A DNA stretch of 64,000 nt from Candidatus Accumulibacter phosphatis (GTDB lineage: Bacteria > Pseudomonadota > Gammaproteobacteria > Burkholderiales > Rhodocyclaceae), in assembly GCF_012939955.1 (NCBI RefSeq), contig NZ_SPMY01000004.1, positions 1 to 64,000 on the forward strand. Direction: 5' to 3'. A program made the translations under genes and the position numbers. The notes under the pieces are model-generated. The model was not told where the DNA came from. It saw nothing but the letters and a program-made list of their open reading frames with translations, and ran no database searches. Below, piece by piece: positions 26,886-34,478 of this stretch (position 1 is its first letter; every line of letters starts with the position of its first letter).

Positions 26886-27242
26886 TCAGCCAGCAAAGTG
26901 GAGACTGAACAGAACGTAGTCGACGAATAGCAGAATGGCGAACGGAACCATCGCCCACAGCCACTGCACCGTTCCGGTTGGCCCCGCAAACCTGTTCACC
27001 TGATCGCCACTGCCTTTGCGGTGCTTGGCCATCGAGTAGATGGTGATCGCAAAGATCACCACGAAGAGCACGGTAAGGAAAACCATGAAATAACCGTGCA
27101 TCGGCAGCGGTTCACGGCCGGCCGCCGTAGCGAACGCAGTACTGGCGGTCGAATCAGCGCGCGCCAGTGCGGGAACTGCTGCCGTAAGCAGGCCCGACCA
27201 GAAAACCTTCGCCCGCAGGCAGAAACGGTGCAGCATCTTCAA
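26886..27242 (-). CDS. Stand-alone COX subunit II transmembrane hairpin, no CuA domain
   Basis: 118 aa. A signal-like N-terminus ends in ALARA, then two transmembrane helices (MHGYFMVFLTVLFVVIFAITIYSM and TVQWLWAMVPFAILLFVDYVLF) joined by a short charged loop. The second helix, with TVQWLW..VPF, resembles the start of COX subunit II (compare TVELAWTIVP in coxB at 28188). The protein stops there, with no CuA ligands. It lies 12 bp after DUF2244, which points to a role in oxidase assembly or an accessory subunit. I cannot name a described family with certainty. Confidence 0.65.
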   Translation of the reverse strand: MKMLHRFCLRAKVFWSGLLTAAVPALARADSTASTAFATAAGREPLPMHGYFMVFLTVLFVVIFAITIYSMAKHRKGSGDQVNRFAGPTGTVQWLWAMVPFAILLFVDYVLFSLHFAG

Positions 27243-27254
27243 AAAACGCTCTCC

Positions 27255-27743
27255 TCAGAGAGTTCTCTCCGGCCGCAGCGCGCCCAGGTTCTTCTTCAGC
27301 TCGTTGCCGAGCGCCCTCTTTTGTTCTTCCGACAGCCAGCGGCCGACTTCGACTTCCTTGCCATGTGAGCGGATCAGCAGGCGCTGCTGCTGTCCCGGAG
27401 GCTGATCAAACTGCAACTGCGCCCAGTATGGATGGAAAGCGTGGCGCTGCAGCAGTGTGCCGCGGCGTGTCTCTATCGTCAGGAGCTCCGCTTCGAGGGT
27501 GATTCTCTCGAAATCCTCGGTGGTCGCGTCGATCTGTCGCAGGGCCCACCACAGCAGAGCCAGCTCAAGTCCGGTAAACGGCAGGATCGGCCAGGCGCCG
27601 AAATACGAGAAAGTGATAGCGATGGCAGCCAACCAGGTAGCAGTGGCCAGAAACACCCACTTGCGTTCGCTAACCGACAGCGAGTAGTCGCGGCGGGCCT
27701 CCCAAGTTTGCGCTGTCGCTGTCCGTGCCGCAACCACGCTCAT
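27255..27743 (-). CDS. DUF2244 membrane protein
   Basis: 162 aa with two adjacent helices (WVFLATATWLAAIAITFSYFGAW and LPFTGLELALLWWAL) and a soluble C-terminal part. DUF2244 proteins are regularly found beside cytochrome oxidase genes, but their job is unknown. It is the first gene of the minus-strand operon, with an FNR-like box 46 bp upstream. Confidence 0.88.
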   Translation of the reverse strand: MSVVAARTATAQTWEARRDYSLSVSERKWVFLATATWLAAIAITFSYFGAWPILPFTGLELALLWWALRQIDATTEDFERITLEAELLTIETRRGTLLQRHAFHPYWAQLQFDQPPGQQQRLLIRSHGKEVEVGRWLSEEQKRALGNELKKNLGALRPERTL

Positions 27744-27788
27744 CGATTCCTCCCGAATGCTCAGGGCCCAGGAGCGTCCCAGCGGGGC

Positions 27789-27802
27789 TTGACGCAGGTC
27801 AA
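27789..27802 (-). promoter_or_regulatory. FNR/Dnr-type box upstream of DUF2244
   Basis: TTGACGCAGGTCAA is a perfect inverted repeat of TTGAC around 4 bases, the form bound by FNR/Anr/Dnr-type regulators. It lies 46-59 bp before the DUF2244 start. Whether it activates or represses cannot be read from position alone. Confidence 0.65.
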
Positions 27803-28028
27803 GGTATCAAGCGCGAAATTCTACCACGGGGCCCGGCGCACTTGGCAAGGCGAACGTCCAACTGGATGATTCTACGCGCCTTCATAGTGTGTTGCGCGGC
27901 CTTGCCGTGGGTTTGGCCGCGCCTTTCGCCAGGCGCAGCCGGTGGACGCACTGTTTCGCCCGGCGGTCGGTCATGGGTCGCAGAGAGGCGGCTGTCGCGC
28001 GGGAGGTCGCCATTTTTTCGGTTGAACA

Positions 28029-28042
28029 TTGATCCATATCAA
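28029..28042 (+). promoter_or_regulatory. FNR/Anr-type box upstream of coxB
   Basis: TTGATCCATATCAA is an exact match to TTGATNNNNATCAA, the consensus of FNR and Anr. It lies about 145 bp before the coxB start. A precise -10 is not clear, so activation from near -41 or repression by overlap are both possible. Confidence 0.75.
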
Positions 28043-28187
28043 GTGGAGTGTGTTAACCTCCGCGCTTGGTAAGACACTGGAACGGAGCCCGCTCGGGTTC
28101 ATTTTGGTACGTTTTCGAGAAGGTCAGGGGCTGGCGCCTAGGTTCTGCCACACGGCGGGCGCGGGAGTTGGCGGGGAAAGGGAGAAA

Positions 28188-29357
28188 ATGGCACGAAACT
28201 CAAACAGCAATCGCGACAGCAATCGTCTGCGACGTGGAACCACCGGGCTGTTCATTGCCGGATTACTCGGCTTGTTCAGCAGCGCTGCGAACGCCGCATG
28301 GGAACTCAATCTGCAGGAGCCGGTCACCGCTGTTGCTCGCCGCGTCTACGAACTGCACACCCTCCTGTTGTGGGTGATCGTGGTCATTTTCGTCGGCGTT
28401 TTCGCGGTCGTCGCTTATTCACTCGTTTATCACCGCAAGTCCAAGGGCCACAAGGCGGCCACTTTTCACGACAACACGACCGTCGAACTGGCGTGGACCA
28501 TCGTGCCGGCGCTGATCCTGGTGGCGATTGCCTTCCCGGCGACCTCGGCCCTGGTCGACATGCGCGACACTTCGGAGCCCGATCTGACGGTCAAGGTGAC
28601 GGGCTATCAGTGGAAGTGGGGTTACGAATACCTCACTGGCGATGCGGCCGGGGTCAAGTACATGAGTGTGCTGTCCACCCCGCGTGAGCAAATCGAGAAC
28701 AAGGCTCCCAAGGGAGAGCACTATCTGCTCGAGGTCGATCGCCCGCTGGTGGTGCCGGTCGGCAAGAAAATACGCATTCTCACCACCGCCAACGACGTGA
28801 TTCACAACTGGTCGGTGCCGGCCTTCGCCGTCAAGACCGACGCCGTGCCGGGCTTCCTGCGCGACACCTGGTTCCGGGCCGAGAAAGAAGGCACCTATCG
28901 CGGCCAGTGCTCCGAGCTTTGCGGCAAGGACCACGGATTCATGCCGGTGGTTGTCGAGGTTGTCTCCGAGGAAAAATACGCGGCCTGGGTTGGCGAGCAG
29001 AAGCAGCAGCTGGCTGCCGTCGCCGAAGATCCGAACAAGGTCTGGACGCTTGATGAACAGCTTGCCCTTGGTGAGAAGGTCTACACCACCAACTGTGCGG
29101 CCTGCCACCAGGCAAACGGCGAGGGATTGCCACCGGCGTTCCCCGCGCTGGATGGCTCTGCGGTTGCCAAGGGGCCACAGGCAGCGCACATCGAGATGGT
29201 TCTCAAAGGCAAGGCCGGCACCGCCATGGCCGCCTTCGCAGAACAGTTGAGCGACACCGATATCGCCGCCGTTGTTGCCTACGAGCGCAACGCATGGAGC
29301 AACAAGCTCGGTGAACTCATCCAGCCCGCCGAAGTCAAGGCGCTTCGCGGCAAGTAA
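28188..29357 (+). CDS. coxB: Cytochrome c oxidase subunit II with fused cytochrome c domain
   Basis: About 389 aa. After a signal sequence come two helices, then the periplasmic CuA domain with its ligands: VIHNWSVPAF (His) and CSELCGKDHGFM (two Cys, Glu, His, Met). The C-terminal 100 residues form a cytochrome c domain with CAACH near residue 302, so this is a caa3-type subunit II. The ATG at 28188 has a strong ribosome site (GGGAGAAA); the frame extends upstream to 28029, into the promoter region. It heads coxB-coxA-small ORF-ctaG-DUF2970-coxC. Confidence 0.96.
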   Translation: MARNSNSNRDSNRLRRGTTGLFIAGLLGLFSSAANAAWELNLQEPVTAVARRVYELHTLLLWVIVVIFVGVFAVVAYSLVYHRKSKGHKAATFHDNTTVELAWTIVPALILVAIAFPATSALVDMRDTSEPDLTVKVTGYQWKWGYEYLTGDAAGVKYMSVLSTPREQIENKAPKGEHYLLEVDRPLVVPVGKKIRILTTANDVIHNWSVPAFAVKTDAVPGFLRDTWFRAEKEGTYRGQCSELCGKDHGFMPVVVEVVSEEKYAAWVGEQKQQLAAVAEDPNKVWTLDEQLALGEKVYTTNCAACHQANGEGLPPAFPALDGSAVAKGPQAAHIEMVLKGKAGTAMAAFAEQLSDTDIAAVVAYERNAWSNKLGELIQPAEVKALRGK

Positions 29358-29388
29358 TCGCGCCACAGGCCATCAGGAGAATCTGATT

Positions 29389-30999
29389 ATGCAAGCCACG
29401 TCACACACCGGTTACGCCGGCCACCATGACCACGATAGCCACGGGCACCCGACGGGCTGGAAGCGCTGGGTGACCACCACCAATCACAAGGACATCGGTT
29501 CGATGTACCTGTGGTTCAGCTTCGTGATGTTCCTCGTCGGCGGCGCGATGTCGCTGATCATTCGCGCCGAGCTCTTTACGCCGGGACTGCAATACGTCTC
29601 GCCGGAGTTCTACAACCAGATGCTCACGCTGCATGCGCTGATCATGGTCTTTGGCGCGATCATGCCGGCCTTCGTCGGTTTCGCCAACTGGATGATCCCG
29701 ATGATGATCGGGGCCTCGGACATGGCCTTCGCGCGGATGAACAACTGGAGTTTCTGGTTGTTGCCGCCGGCCGCGATCCTCTTGACGGCCTCGATCTTCG
29801 TTCCCGGCGGCGCCGCCGGTACCGGCTGGACCTTGTACCCGCCGCTGTCGATCCAGATGGGCATGGGCATGGATATGGCCATTTTTGCGGTGCACATCCT
29901 CGGCATGTCGTCGATCATGGGTTCGATCAACATCGTCACCACCATCCTCAACATGCGCACGCCCGGCATGACGCTGATGAAAATGCCGCTGTTCTGCTGG
30001 ACCTGGCTGGTCACGGCCTTCCTGCTGATTGCCTCGATGCCCATCCTGGCCGGTGCGGTGACCATGCTGTTGACCGACCGCCACTTCGGCACCAGCTTCT
30101 TCAGCGCTGCCGGTGGCGGTGATCCGGTTCTCTTCCAGCACATCTTCTGGTTCTTCGGCCACCCCGAGGTGTACATCATCGCCTTGCCGGCCTTTGGCGT
30201 CGTCTCGCATGTGATCCCGGCCTTCTCGCGCAAGCCGCTGTTTGGCTATGTCTCGATGGTCTATGCGATTGCCGCGATCGGCTTGATCTCCTTCTTCGTC
30301 TGGGCGCACCACATGTACGTGACCGGCATTCCGCTGACCGGCCAGCTGTACTTCATGTACGCGACGATGCTGATCGCGGTGCCGACCGGGGTGAAGGTGT
30401 TCAACTGGGTCACCACCATGTGGCGTGGCTCGCTGACTTTCGAAACACCGATGCTGTTTGCGCTGGGTTTCCTGGTGTTGTTCACCATCGGCGGGCTGAC
30501 TGGCCTGGTGCTGGCGATGACCGCGGTGGACATCCAGTTGCAGGACACCTATTACGTTGTCGCTCACTTCCACTACGTGATGGTTGCTGGTGCTCTCTTC
30601 TCCGCTTACGCCGGCCTGTATTACTGGCTGCCGAAGTGGACCGGGCACATGTACAACGAAACGCTCGGCAAGTGGCATTTCTGGCTGTCGATGGTCTTCT
30701 TCAACATCGCTTTCTTCCCGCAGCACTTCCTCGGCCTGGCCGGCATGCCGCGACGGATTCCGGACTATGCGCAGCAGTTCGCTGATTTCAACGTCATTTC
30801 CGGCATCGGCGCCTTCGGCTTCGGCTTCAGCCAGCTGCTGGTCCTGGTCATCGTCATTCAGACCGTCAGGGGCGGCGCTCGCGCGTCGAGTCGACCCTGG
30901 GATGGAGCGCACGGGCTGGAGTGGACGGTGCCTTCGCCAGCGCCCTACCATACCTTTGAAGACCCGCCGCATTTTGATCAGGCCGAGGCGCACGGATGA
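29389..30999 (+). CDS. coxA: Cytochrome c oxidase subunit I (aa3/caa3)
   Basis: About 536 aa with twelve helices. It binds low-spin heme a and the heme a3-CuB site. Visible ligands: MLTLHALIM (heme a His), FFGHPEVYIIALPAFG (CuB His and the cross-linked Tyr in HPEVY), AHHMYVTG (two CuB His) and VVAHFHYVMVAG (heme ligands). The K and D channel residues are in place (GFANWMIP follows the D-channel start). The N-terminus is His-rich (YAGHHDHDSHGHPTG). The ATG at 29389 is preceded by AGGAGA. Confidence 0.97.
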   Translation: MQATSHTGYAGHHDHDSHGHPTGWKRWVTTTNHKDIGSMYLWFSFVMFLVGGAMSLIIRAELFTPGLQYVSPEFYNQMLTLHALIMVFGAIMPAFVGFANWMIPMMIGASDMAFARMNNWSFWLLPPAAILLTASIFVPGGAAGTGWTLYPPLSIQMGMGMDMAIFAVHILGMSSIMGSINIVTTILNMRTPGMTLMKMPLFCWTWLVTAFLLIASMPILAGAVTMLLTDRHFGTSFFSAAGGGDPVLFQHIFWFFGHPEVYIIALPAFGVVSHVIPAFSRKPLFGYVSMVYAIAAIGLISFFVWAHHMYVTGIPLTGQLYFMYATMLIAVPTGVKVFNWVTTMWRGSLTFETPMLFALGFLVLFTIGGLTGLVLAMTAVDIQLQDTYYVVAHFHYVMVAGALFSAYAGLYYWLPKWTGHMYNETLGKWHFWLSMVFFNIAFFPQHFLGLAGMPRRIPDYAQQFADFNVISGIGAFGFGFSQLLVLVIVIQTVRGGARASSRPWDGAHGLEWTVPSPAPYHTFEDPPHFDQAEAHG

Positions 31000-31112
31000 C
31001 GCGTGATCCGTCACGAAATCACAGCAACCGGCGCATCGCGATCGGTCTGGGTCTGTTCGCGGCCGCTGTTTTTCTGAGCTTCATCATCCGGCAGTGGCTG
31101 GGCAACACGTGA
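30996..31112 (+). CDS. Small single-helix cytochrome oxidase assembly protein
   Basis: A 38-aa ORF, too short for most gene finders: a basic start (MTRDPSRNHSNRR), one helix (IAIGLGLFAAAVFLSFII) and a short tail. Its ATG overlaps the coxA stop (ATGA) and its stop overlaps the GTG of ctaG (GTGA), so it is translationally locked into the operon. Small proteins at this position are annotated as cytochrome oxidase small assembly protein in betaproteobacteria. The sequence supports existence; the function is by position. Confidence 0.75.
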   Translation: MTRDPSRNHSNRRIAIGLGLFAAAVFLSFIIRQWLGNT

Positions 31113-31678
31113 ATCCTGTGCTGCACCCGCCGGCGGCGGTGACTACCCGGTCGCCGTCGCGGAGCGGAAAAAACCGGCGCCTGGTCTTGATCCTGCTGAC
31201 GATAGTGGTCGGCAGCCTGCTTTTCGTATCGGTGCAGCCGGGCCTGTACAAGGCTTTTTGCGAGTGGACAGGGCTTTATGATATTGATCGTGCGCAGGAA
31301 ATCTCTGCGTCAGCGATCCCGGGTCGTCCGGTGACCCTGCAGTTCGATGCCAACAGTCATGACGGGGCTCTGCTTTTCCGTCCCCAGACGCCGATTCTGC
31401 CGGCCAAGACCGGCGATATCGTGCATGTCGTGTATCGCGTCGAGAACACGCGCGACTACACGGTGATTGGCCAGGCGGTGCCCAGTTACGGTCCGCAGTA
31501 CGCGGGTAACTATGTCAAGAAGCTGGATTGCTTTTGCTTCAAGCAGCAGACTTTTGCGCCGCGCGAAGTGCGCGAAATGCCGGTCGTCTTCTTCCTGGAT
31601 ACCCGGCTGCCCGAAGAGGTGAACACGGTTACGCTTTCGTATACTTTTTTCGAGGTGCCGGTAGAAAGCCGGAAGTGA
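31109..31678 (+). CDS. ctaG: Cytochrome c oxidase assembly protein CtaG (Cox11 type)
   Basis: About 189 aa. It delivers copper to the CuB site of subunit I. One N-terminal helix (LVLILLTIVVGSLLFVSV) precedes a periplasmic domain with the copper-binding CFCF motif in KKLDCFCFKQQTF. The GTG at 31109 overlaps the preceding stop and is the likely start; a frame from 31094 is open. Typical order in betaproteobacterial cox operons. Confidence 0.95.
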   Translation: MNPVLHPPAAVTTRSPSRSGKNRRLVLILLTIVVGSLLFVSVQPGLYKAFCEWTGLYDIDRAQEISASAIPGRPVTLQFDANSHDGALLFRPQTPILPAKTGDIVHVVYRVENTRDYTVIGQAVPSYGPQYAGNYVKKLDCFCFKQQTFAPREVREMPVVFFLDTRLPEEVNTVTLSYTFFEVPVESRK

Positions 31679-31681
31679 GCG

Positions 31682-31894
31682 ATGCCGCGATCCGCTACGC
31701 AGGCGGCGAAAAGCCGACGTTTCAGCACCATTCGCACGGTTGCCTGGGCTCTGCTCGGCATCCGCGGGCACCGGCCGCACGAGCACGATGCAGAACCCTT
31801 GTCACCGTTGCAGATTTTGATCACCGCGCTGGTTTTCATGCTGGTTTTTGTGCTGGTGCTGGTGAGTGTCGCAATTTACATCAGTCGTCAGTAG
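31682..31894 (+). CDS. DUF2970 small membrane protein
   Basis: 70 aa. It has the family sequence FSTIRTVAWALLGIRG and one C-terminal helix (ILITALVFMLVFVLVLVSVAIYI). It starts 3 bases after ctaG. DUF2970 genes sit in cox operons between ctaG and coxC; role unknown. Confidence 0.87.
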   Translation: MPRSATQAAKSRRFSTIRTVAWALLGIRGHRPHEHDAEPLSPLQILITALVFMLVFVLVLVSVAIYISRQ

Positions 31895-31953
31895 ACGGAC
31901 GCATCAACGCAGTAACCGGGCAATAACGATAATATGATCTGGAGGAAGTCAAG

Positions 31954-32808
31954 ATGAGTCATCCCGCATCCGCAAGCCGCTATTTTGTTCCCCAGCCGTC
32001 ACACTGGCCGCTGGTTGGCTCGATAGCCCTGCTCCTGCTGGCTACCGGCGCCGTGCTGATGATGAACTCGGTGGCCAACGGCGGCTTCGTTCTTACGGGC
32101 GGCTTTGTCGTCCTGGCGATCATGCTTTTTGGCTGGTTTGGCCGCGTCATCGGCGAGTCAGAGGGGCAACGCTACAACCTTCAGGTCGATCGTTCGTTTC
32201 GTTGGGCAATGGGCTGGTTCATTTTCTCCGAAGTGATGTTCTTCGTCGCCTTCTTCGGTGCCCTGTTCTATATTCGCGTGCTGGCCATTCCCGACCTGGC
32301 GAGTCCCGAGCAGGCCGCCCTGTGGGAAGGCTTCCAGGATGCATGGCCAAGTGCCGGACCCGGGGCGAGCGATCCTTTTTCGCAGATGCACGCCTGGGGC
32401 ATCCCGGCGGTCAATACCCTGCTGCTGCTGACTTCCGGCGCGACGCTGACCTGGGCGCACTGGGGGCTGATTGCCGAGAAGCGCACACAACTGATCATCG
32501 GGCTGCTGCTGACCATCGTGCTTGGCGTGATCTTTCTTTCCTTCCAGGTGTATGAGTACGGTGTCGCCTACGCCGACCTGAACCTCAAGATGACGACCGG
32601 CGTGTATGGCTCGACCTTCTACATGCTCACCGGCTTCCACGGCTTCCACGTCACCCTCGGGGTGACGATGTTGACGGTGATTCTGTTTCGCGTCCTGAAG
32701 GGGCATTTCACTGCCGAGCGTCACTTCGCCTTTGAAGGCGTTGCCTGGTACTGGCACTTTGTCGATGTCGTCTGGCTCGGTCTATTCATCGTCATCTACT
32801 GGTTGTAA
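31954..32808 (+). CDS. coxC: Cytochrome c oxidase subunit III
   Basis: 284 aa with seven helices. Diagnostic segments include WGMFIFSEV-like FRWAMGWFIFSEVMFFVAFFGALFY, the HAWGIPAVNTLLLLTSGATLTWAHW region and FHGFHVTLGV, ending AWYWHFVDVVWLGLFIVIY. A strong ribosome site (GGAGGAA) precedes the ATG. Last gene of the core oxidase operon, followed by a hairpin at 32830. Confidence 0.97.
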   Translation: MSHPASASRYFVPQPSHWPLVGSIALLLLATGAVLMMNSVANGGFVLTGGFVVLAIMLFGWFGRVIGESEGQRYNLQVDRSFRWAMGWFIFSEVMFFVAFFGALFYIRVLAIPDLASPEQAALWEGFQDAWPSAGPGASDPFSQMHAWGIPAVNTLLLLTSGATLTWAHWGLIAEKRTQLIIGLLLTIVLGVIFLSFQVYEYGVAYADLNLKMTTGVYGSTFYMLTGFHGFHVTLGVTMLTVILFRVLKGHFTAERHFAFEGVAWYWHFVDVVWLGLFIVIYWL

Positions 32809-32829
32809 GAAGCTCCCGGTACGGGAACG

Positions 32830-32852
32830 GCGGCGCACCGAGGGTGCGTCGC
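32830..32852. terminator. Hairpin after coxC
   Basis: A 10-bp stem (core GCGCACC/GGTGCGT, one G-U) with a 3-nt GAG loop lies between the convergent coxC and DUF2909 genes. The following bases (GCGCTTCTTCC) are only weakly T-rich, so termination efficiency is uncertain. Confidence 0.55.
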
Positions 32853-32884
32853 GCTTCTTCCACCCAGCGCACATCAGGCGCCCG

Positions 32885-33076
32885 TTAAGCGCTAACCCAG
32901 CCAAACCGCTGCGAGGCGATGAGCAGCGCAAAGAGTGCAAAGGACAGACCAACGCGCAGGGAAAGTGCCTTGACCGCACGGGTCTTGCCCTGGCCCTGGT
33001 CGCGATAGATGAACACCAGGGCACTGCCAAGACTGGCGACGATGGTGATCAGCAGCAGTGCAACGATGATGTGCAT
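32885..33076 (-). CDS. DUF2909 twin-helix membrane protein
   Basis: 63 aa with two helices (HIIVALLLITIVASLGSALVFIY and VGLSFALFALLIASQRFGW) joined by a basic loop (RDQGQGKTRAVKAL). This is the DUF2909 pattern, commonly placed next to SURF1 in antisense orientation within betaproteobacterial cox clusters. Role unknown; the start lies 77 bp from the divergent SURF1 start. Confidence 0.85.
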   Translation of the reverse strand: MHIIVALLLITIVASLGSALVFIYRDQGQGKTRAVKALSLRVGLSFALFALLIASQRFGWVSA

Positions 33077-33153
33077 CGAGTTTCCTCCAGAAAGCTCGTA
33101 GTCTACCGGACTCGCGACCTCATAGGACCCCGCCCGGGGCCAAGCGTTCTCTC

Positions 33154-33852
33154 ATGTCGATCTCCCCGTTCAAGCGTCGCGCCCTGCGCCTGCTGCTGGT
33201 CAGCCTGCTGGTAATTGCCTGCCTGGTCATGGCGCGCTTCCAACTCTGGCGCGCGGAAACCCGCGGCGAGCGCTTCGAACGCGAGCAGGCGGCGATGATC
33301 GCGACGCCCGTCGCCTTGTCGGCGCAGCAGCGCCAGCGCGACGAGTTGATCGATAGGGCGGCCACGGCGCGTGGTCACTGGCTGGCGGACAGGACGCTGT
33401 TTCTGGACAACAAGATCTATCGGAGCCGACCGGGCTATTATGTCCTCACCCCCTTGCGCCTGTCGGGCAGCGACGCCGTCGTGGTCGTCAATCGCGGCTG
33501 GATGGTGGCGCCACGGCTACGTTCTGATATTCCGTCCGTGCCGACGCCGGCTGGCGAGATCGAAGTGGCTGGTGTCACTCGCGGCTTTGAAACGAGGATC
33601 TTCGCGTTGCAGGAAAGCGAACCCGAAGGACCTCTCTGGCAACACCTGCGTGAAGCGGACTATCGTCAGCGCAGTGGTCTGGAGCCGCTGCCGGTCATCC
33701 TCCTGCAAACCAGCGGAGAAGGCGATGGTCTGGTCCGCGACTGGGGCAGTGCGGACAACCCCCGCACAAAACACTACGGCTACGCAGCGATGTGGCTGGT
33801 TTTCGCTCTCATGGCTGTAGCCTACGGCCTATTTGCATGGCAGAAGAAATGA
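33154..33852 (+). CDS. SURF1 family cytochrome oxidase assembly protein
   Basis: 232 aa. Two helices bracket a periplasmic domain. The SURF1 motifs ARGHWLADRTLFLDN, GYYVLTPLRL, VVVVNRGWM and a C-terminal NPRTKHYGYAAMWLVFALMAVAYG (compare the NxHxxYAxxW family motif) are present. SURF1 helps insert heme a into subunit I. Its TGA overlaps the next ATG. Confidence 0.93.
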   Translation: MSISPFKRRALRLLLVSLLVIACLVMARFQLWRAETRGERFEREQAAMIATPVALSAQQRQRDELIDRAATARGHWLADRTLFLDNKIYRSRPGYYVLTPLRLSGSDAVVVVNRGWMVAPRLRSDIPSVPTPAGEIEVAGVTRGFETRIFALQESEPEGPLWQHLREADYRQRSGLEPLPVILLQTSGEGDGLVRDWGSADNPRTKHYGYAAMWLVFALMAVAYGLFAWQKK

Positions 33853-34478
33853 GTACACCCCGACAGACGGTCGAGCCCGTCGACGAGCCTTCCCTTCCCA
33901 CGACAGCGGCTGTGCGTGCTGCGCAGCGCAAGGGCCGCCTGACCCTGCTGGCGATCGTTGCGGTGTGCGTGCTGCCGCTTCTCGCCGCCTTGTATTTTCG
34001 CTTCGTTTCGCCGCCAGAGACCGCAGCGATGGTCGGTCAACCGCTGGCTGAGCCGCTGGCGCTGCCTTTCGAAATGCTGCAGGGCTGGGACGGCGCAGTC
34101 CTGGAACACCCCGAAGTCAGCGGCAAGTGGCTGGCGATTTTTGCGGCCCCTGGCAGTTGCGATGAGCGCTGCCAACACACGCTCTATCTGACCCGGCAGG
34201 CGCGCACGGCGCAGGGGCGCAATATGGCACGCCTGGAACGTCTGTGGCTGATTACCGATGGCACGACGCCGGCGGCAGAGCTGCTGGCGGCTCACCCGGA
34301 CCTGCTGTTGGTCAAGGCCAGCAAGGCCAGCGATACGCAACTGCTGGCGCTTCTCGGGGGCGCCGAAGGCCGCAAGATAAACCTCGTGGATCGCCGCGGT
34401 TTTCTCGTCTTCCGCTATCCGGATGATGCTGACCCCAAGGGTTTCATTCGCGAACTCGGAAAGCTGATCAAGTTCTGA
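33849..34478 (+). CDS. SCO-like thioredoxin-fold membrane protein
   Basis: About 209 aa. A cytoplasmic tail is followed by one helix (RLTLLAIVAVCVLPLLAALYF) and a periplasmic domain with APGSCDERCQHTLYLTRQ, a CxxxC pair as in SCO copper chaperones. The usual SCO C-terminal His is not obvious, so copper binding is less certain. The ATG at 33849 overlaps the SURF1 stop; an in-frame ATG at 33837 is an alternative. In betaproteobacteria this position, after SURF1 and before ctaA, holds such a protein, but here ctaA does not follow. Confidence 0.72.
   Translation: MSTPRQTVEPVDEPSLPTTAAVRAAQRKGRLTLLAIVAVCVLPLLAALYFRFVSPPETAAMVGQPLAEPLALPFEMLQGWDGAVLEHPEVSGKWLAIFAAPGSCDERCQHTLYLTRQARTAQGRNMARLERLWLITDGTTPAAELLAAHPDLLLVKASKASDTQLLALLGGAEGRKINLVDRRGFLVFRYPDDADPKGFIRELGKLIKF

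Noticed and set aside
26886-27242. The COX II-like 118-aa gene as a pseudogene of coxB
   Set aside because: It has its own signal-like start, a clean stop after the second helix, and normal spacing to DUF2244; no CuA remnants are seen downstream.
29401-31014. A 537-aa open frame opposite coxA
   Set aside because: Shadow of coxA with a His/Gln-rich low-likelihood composition.
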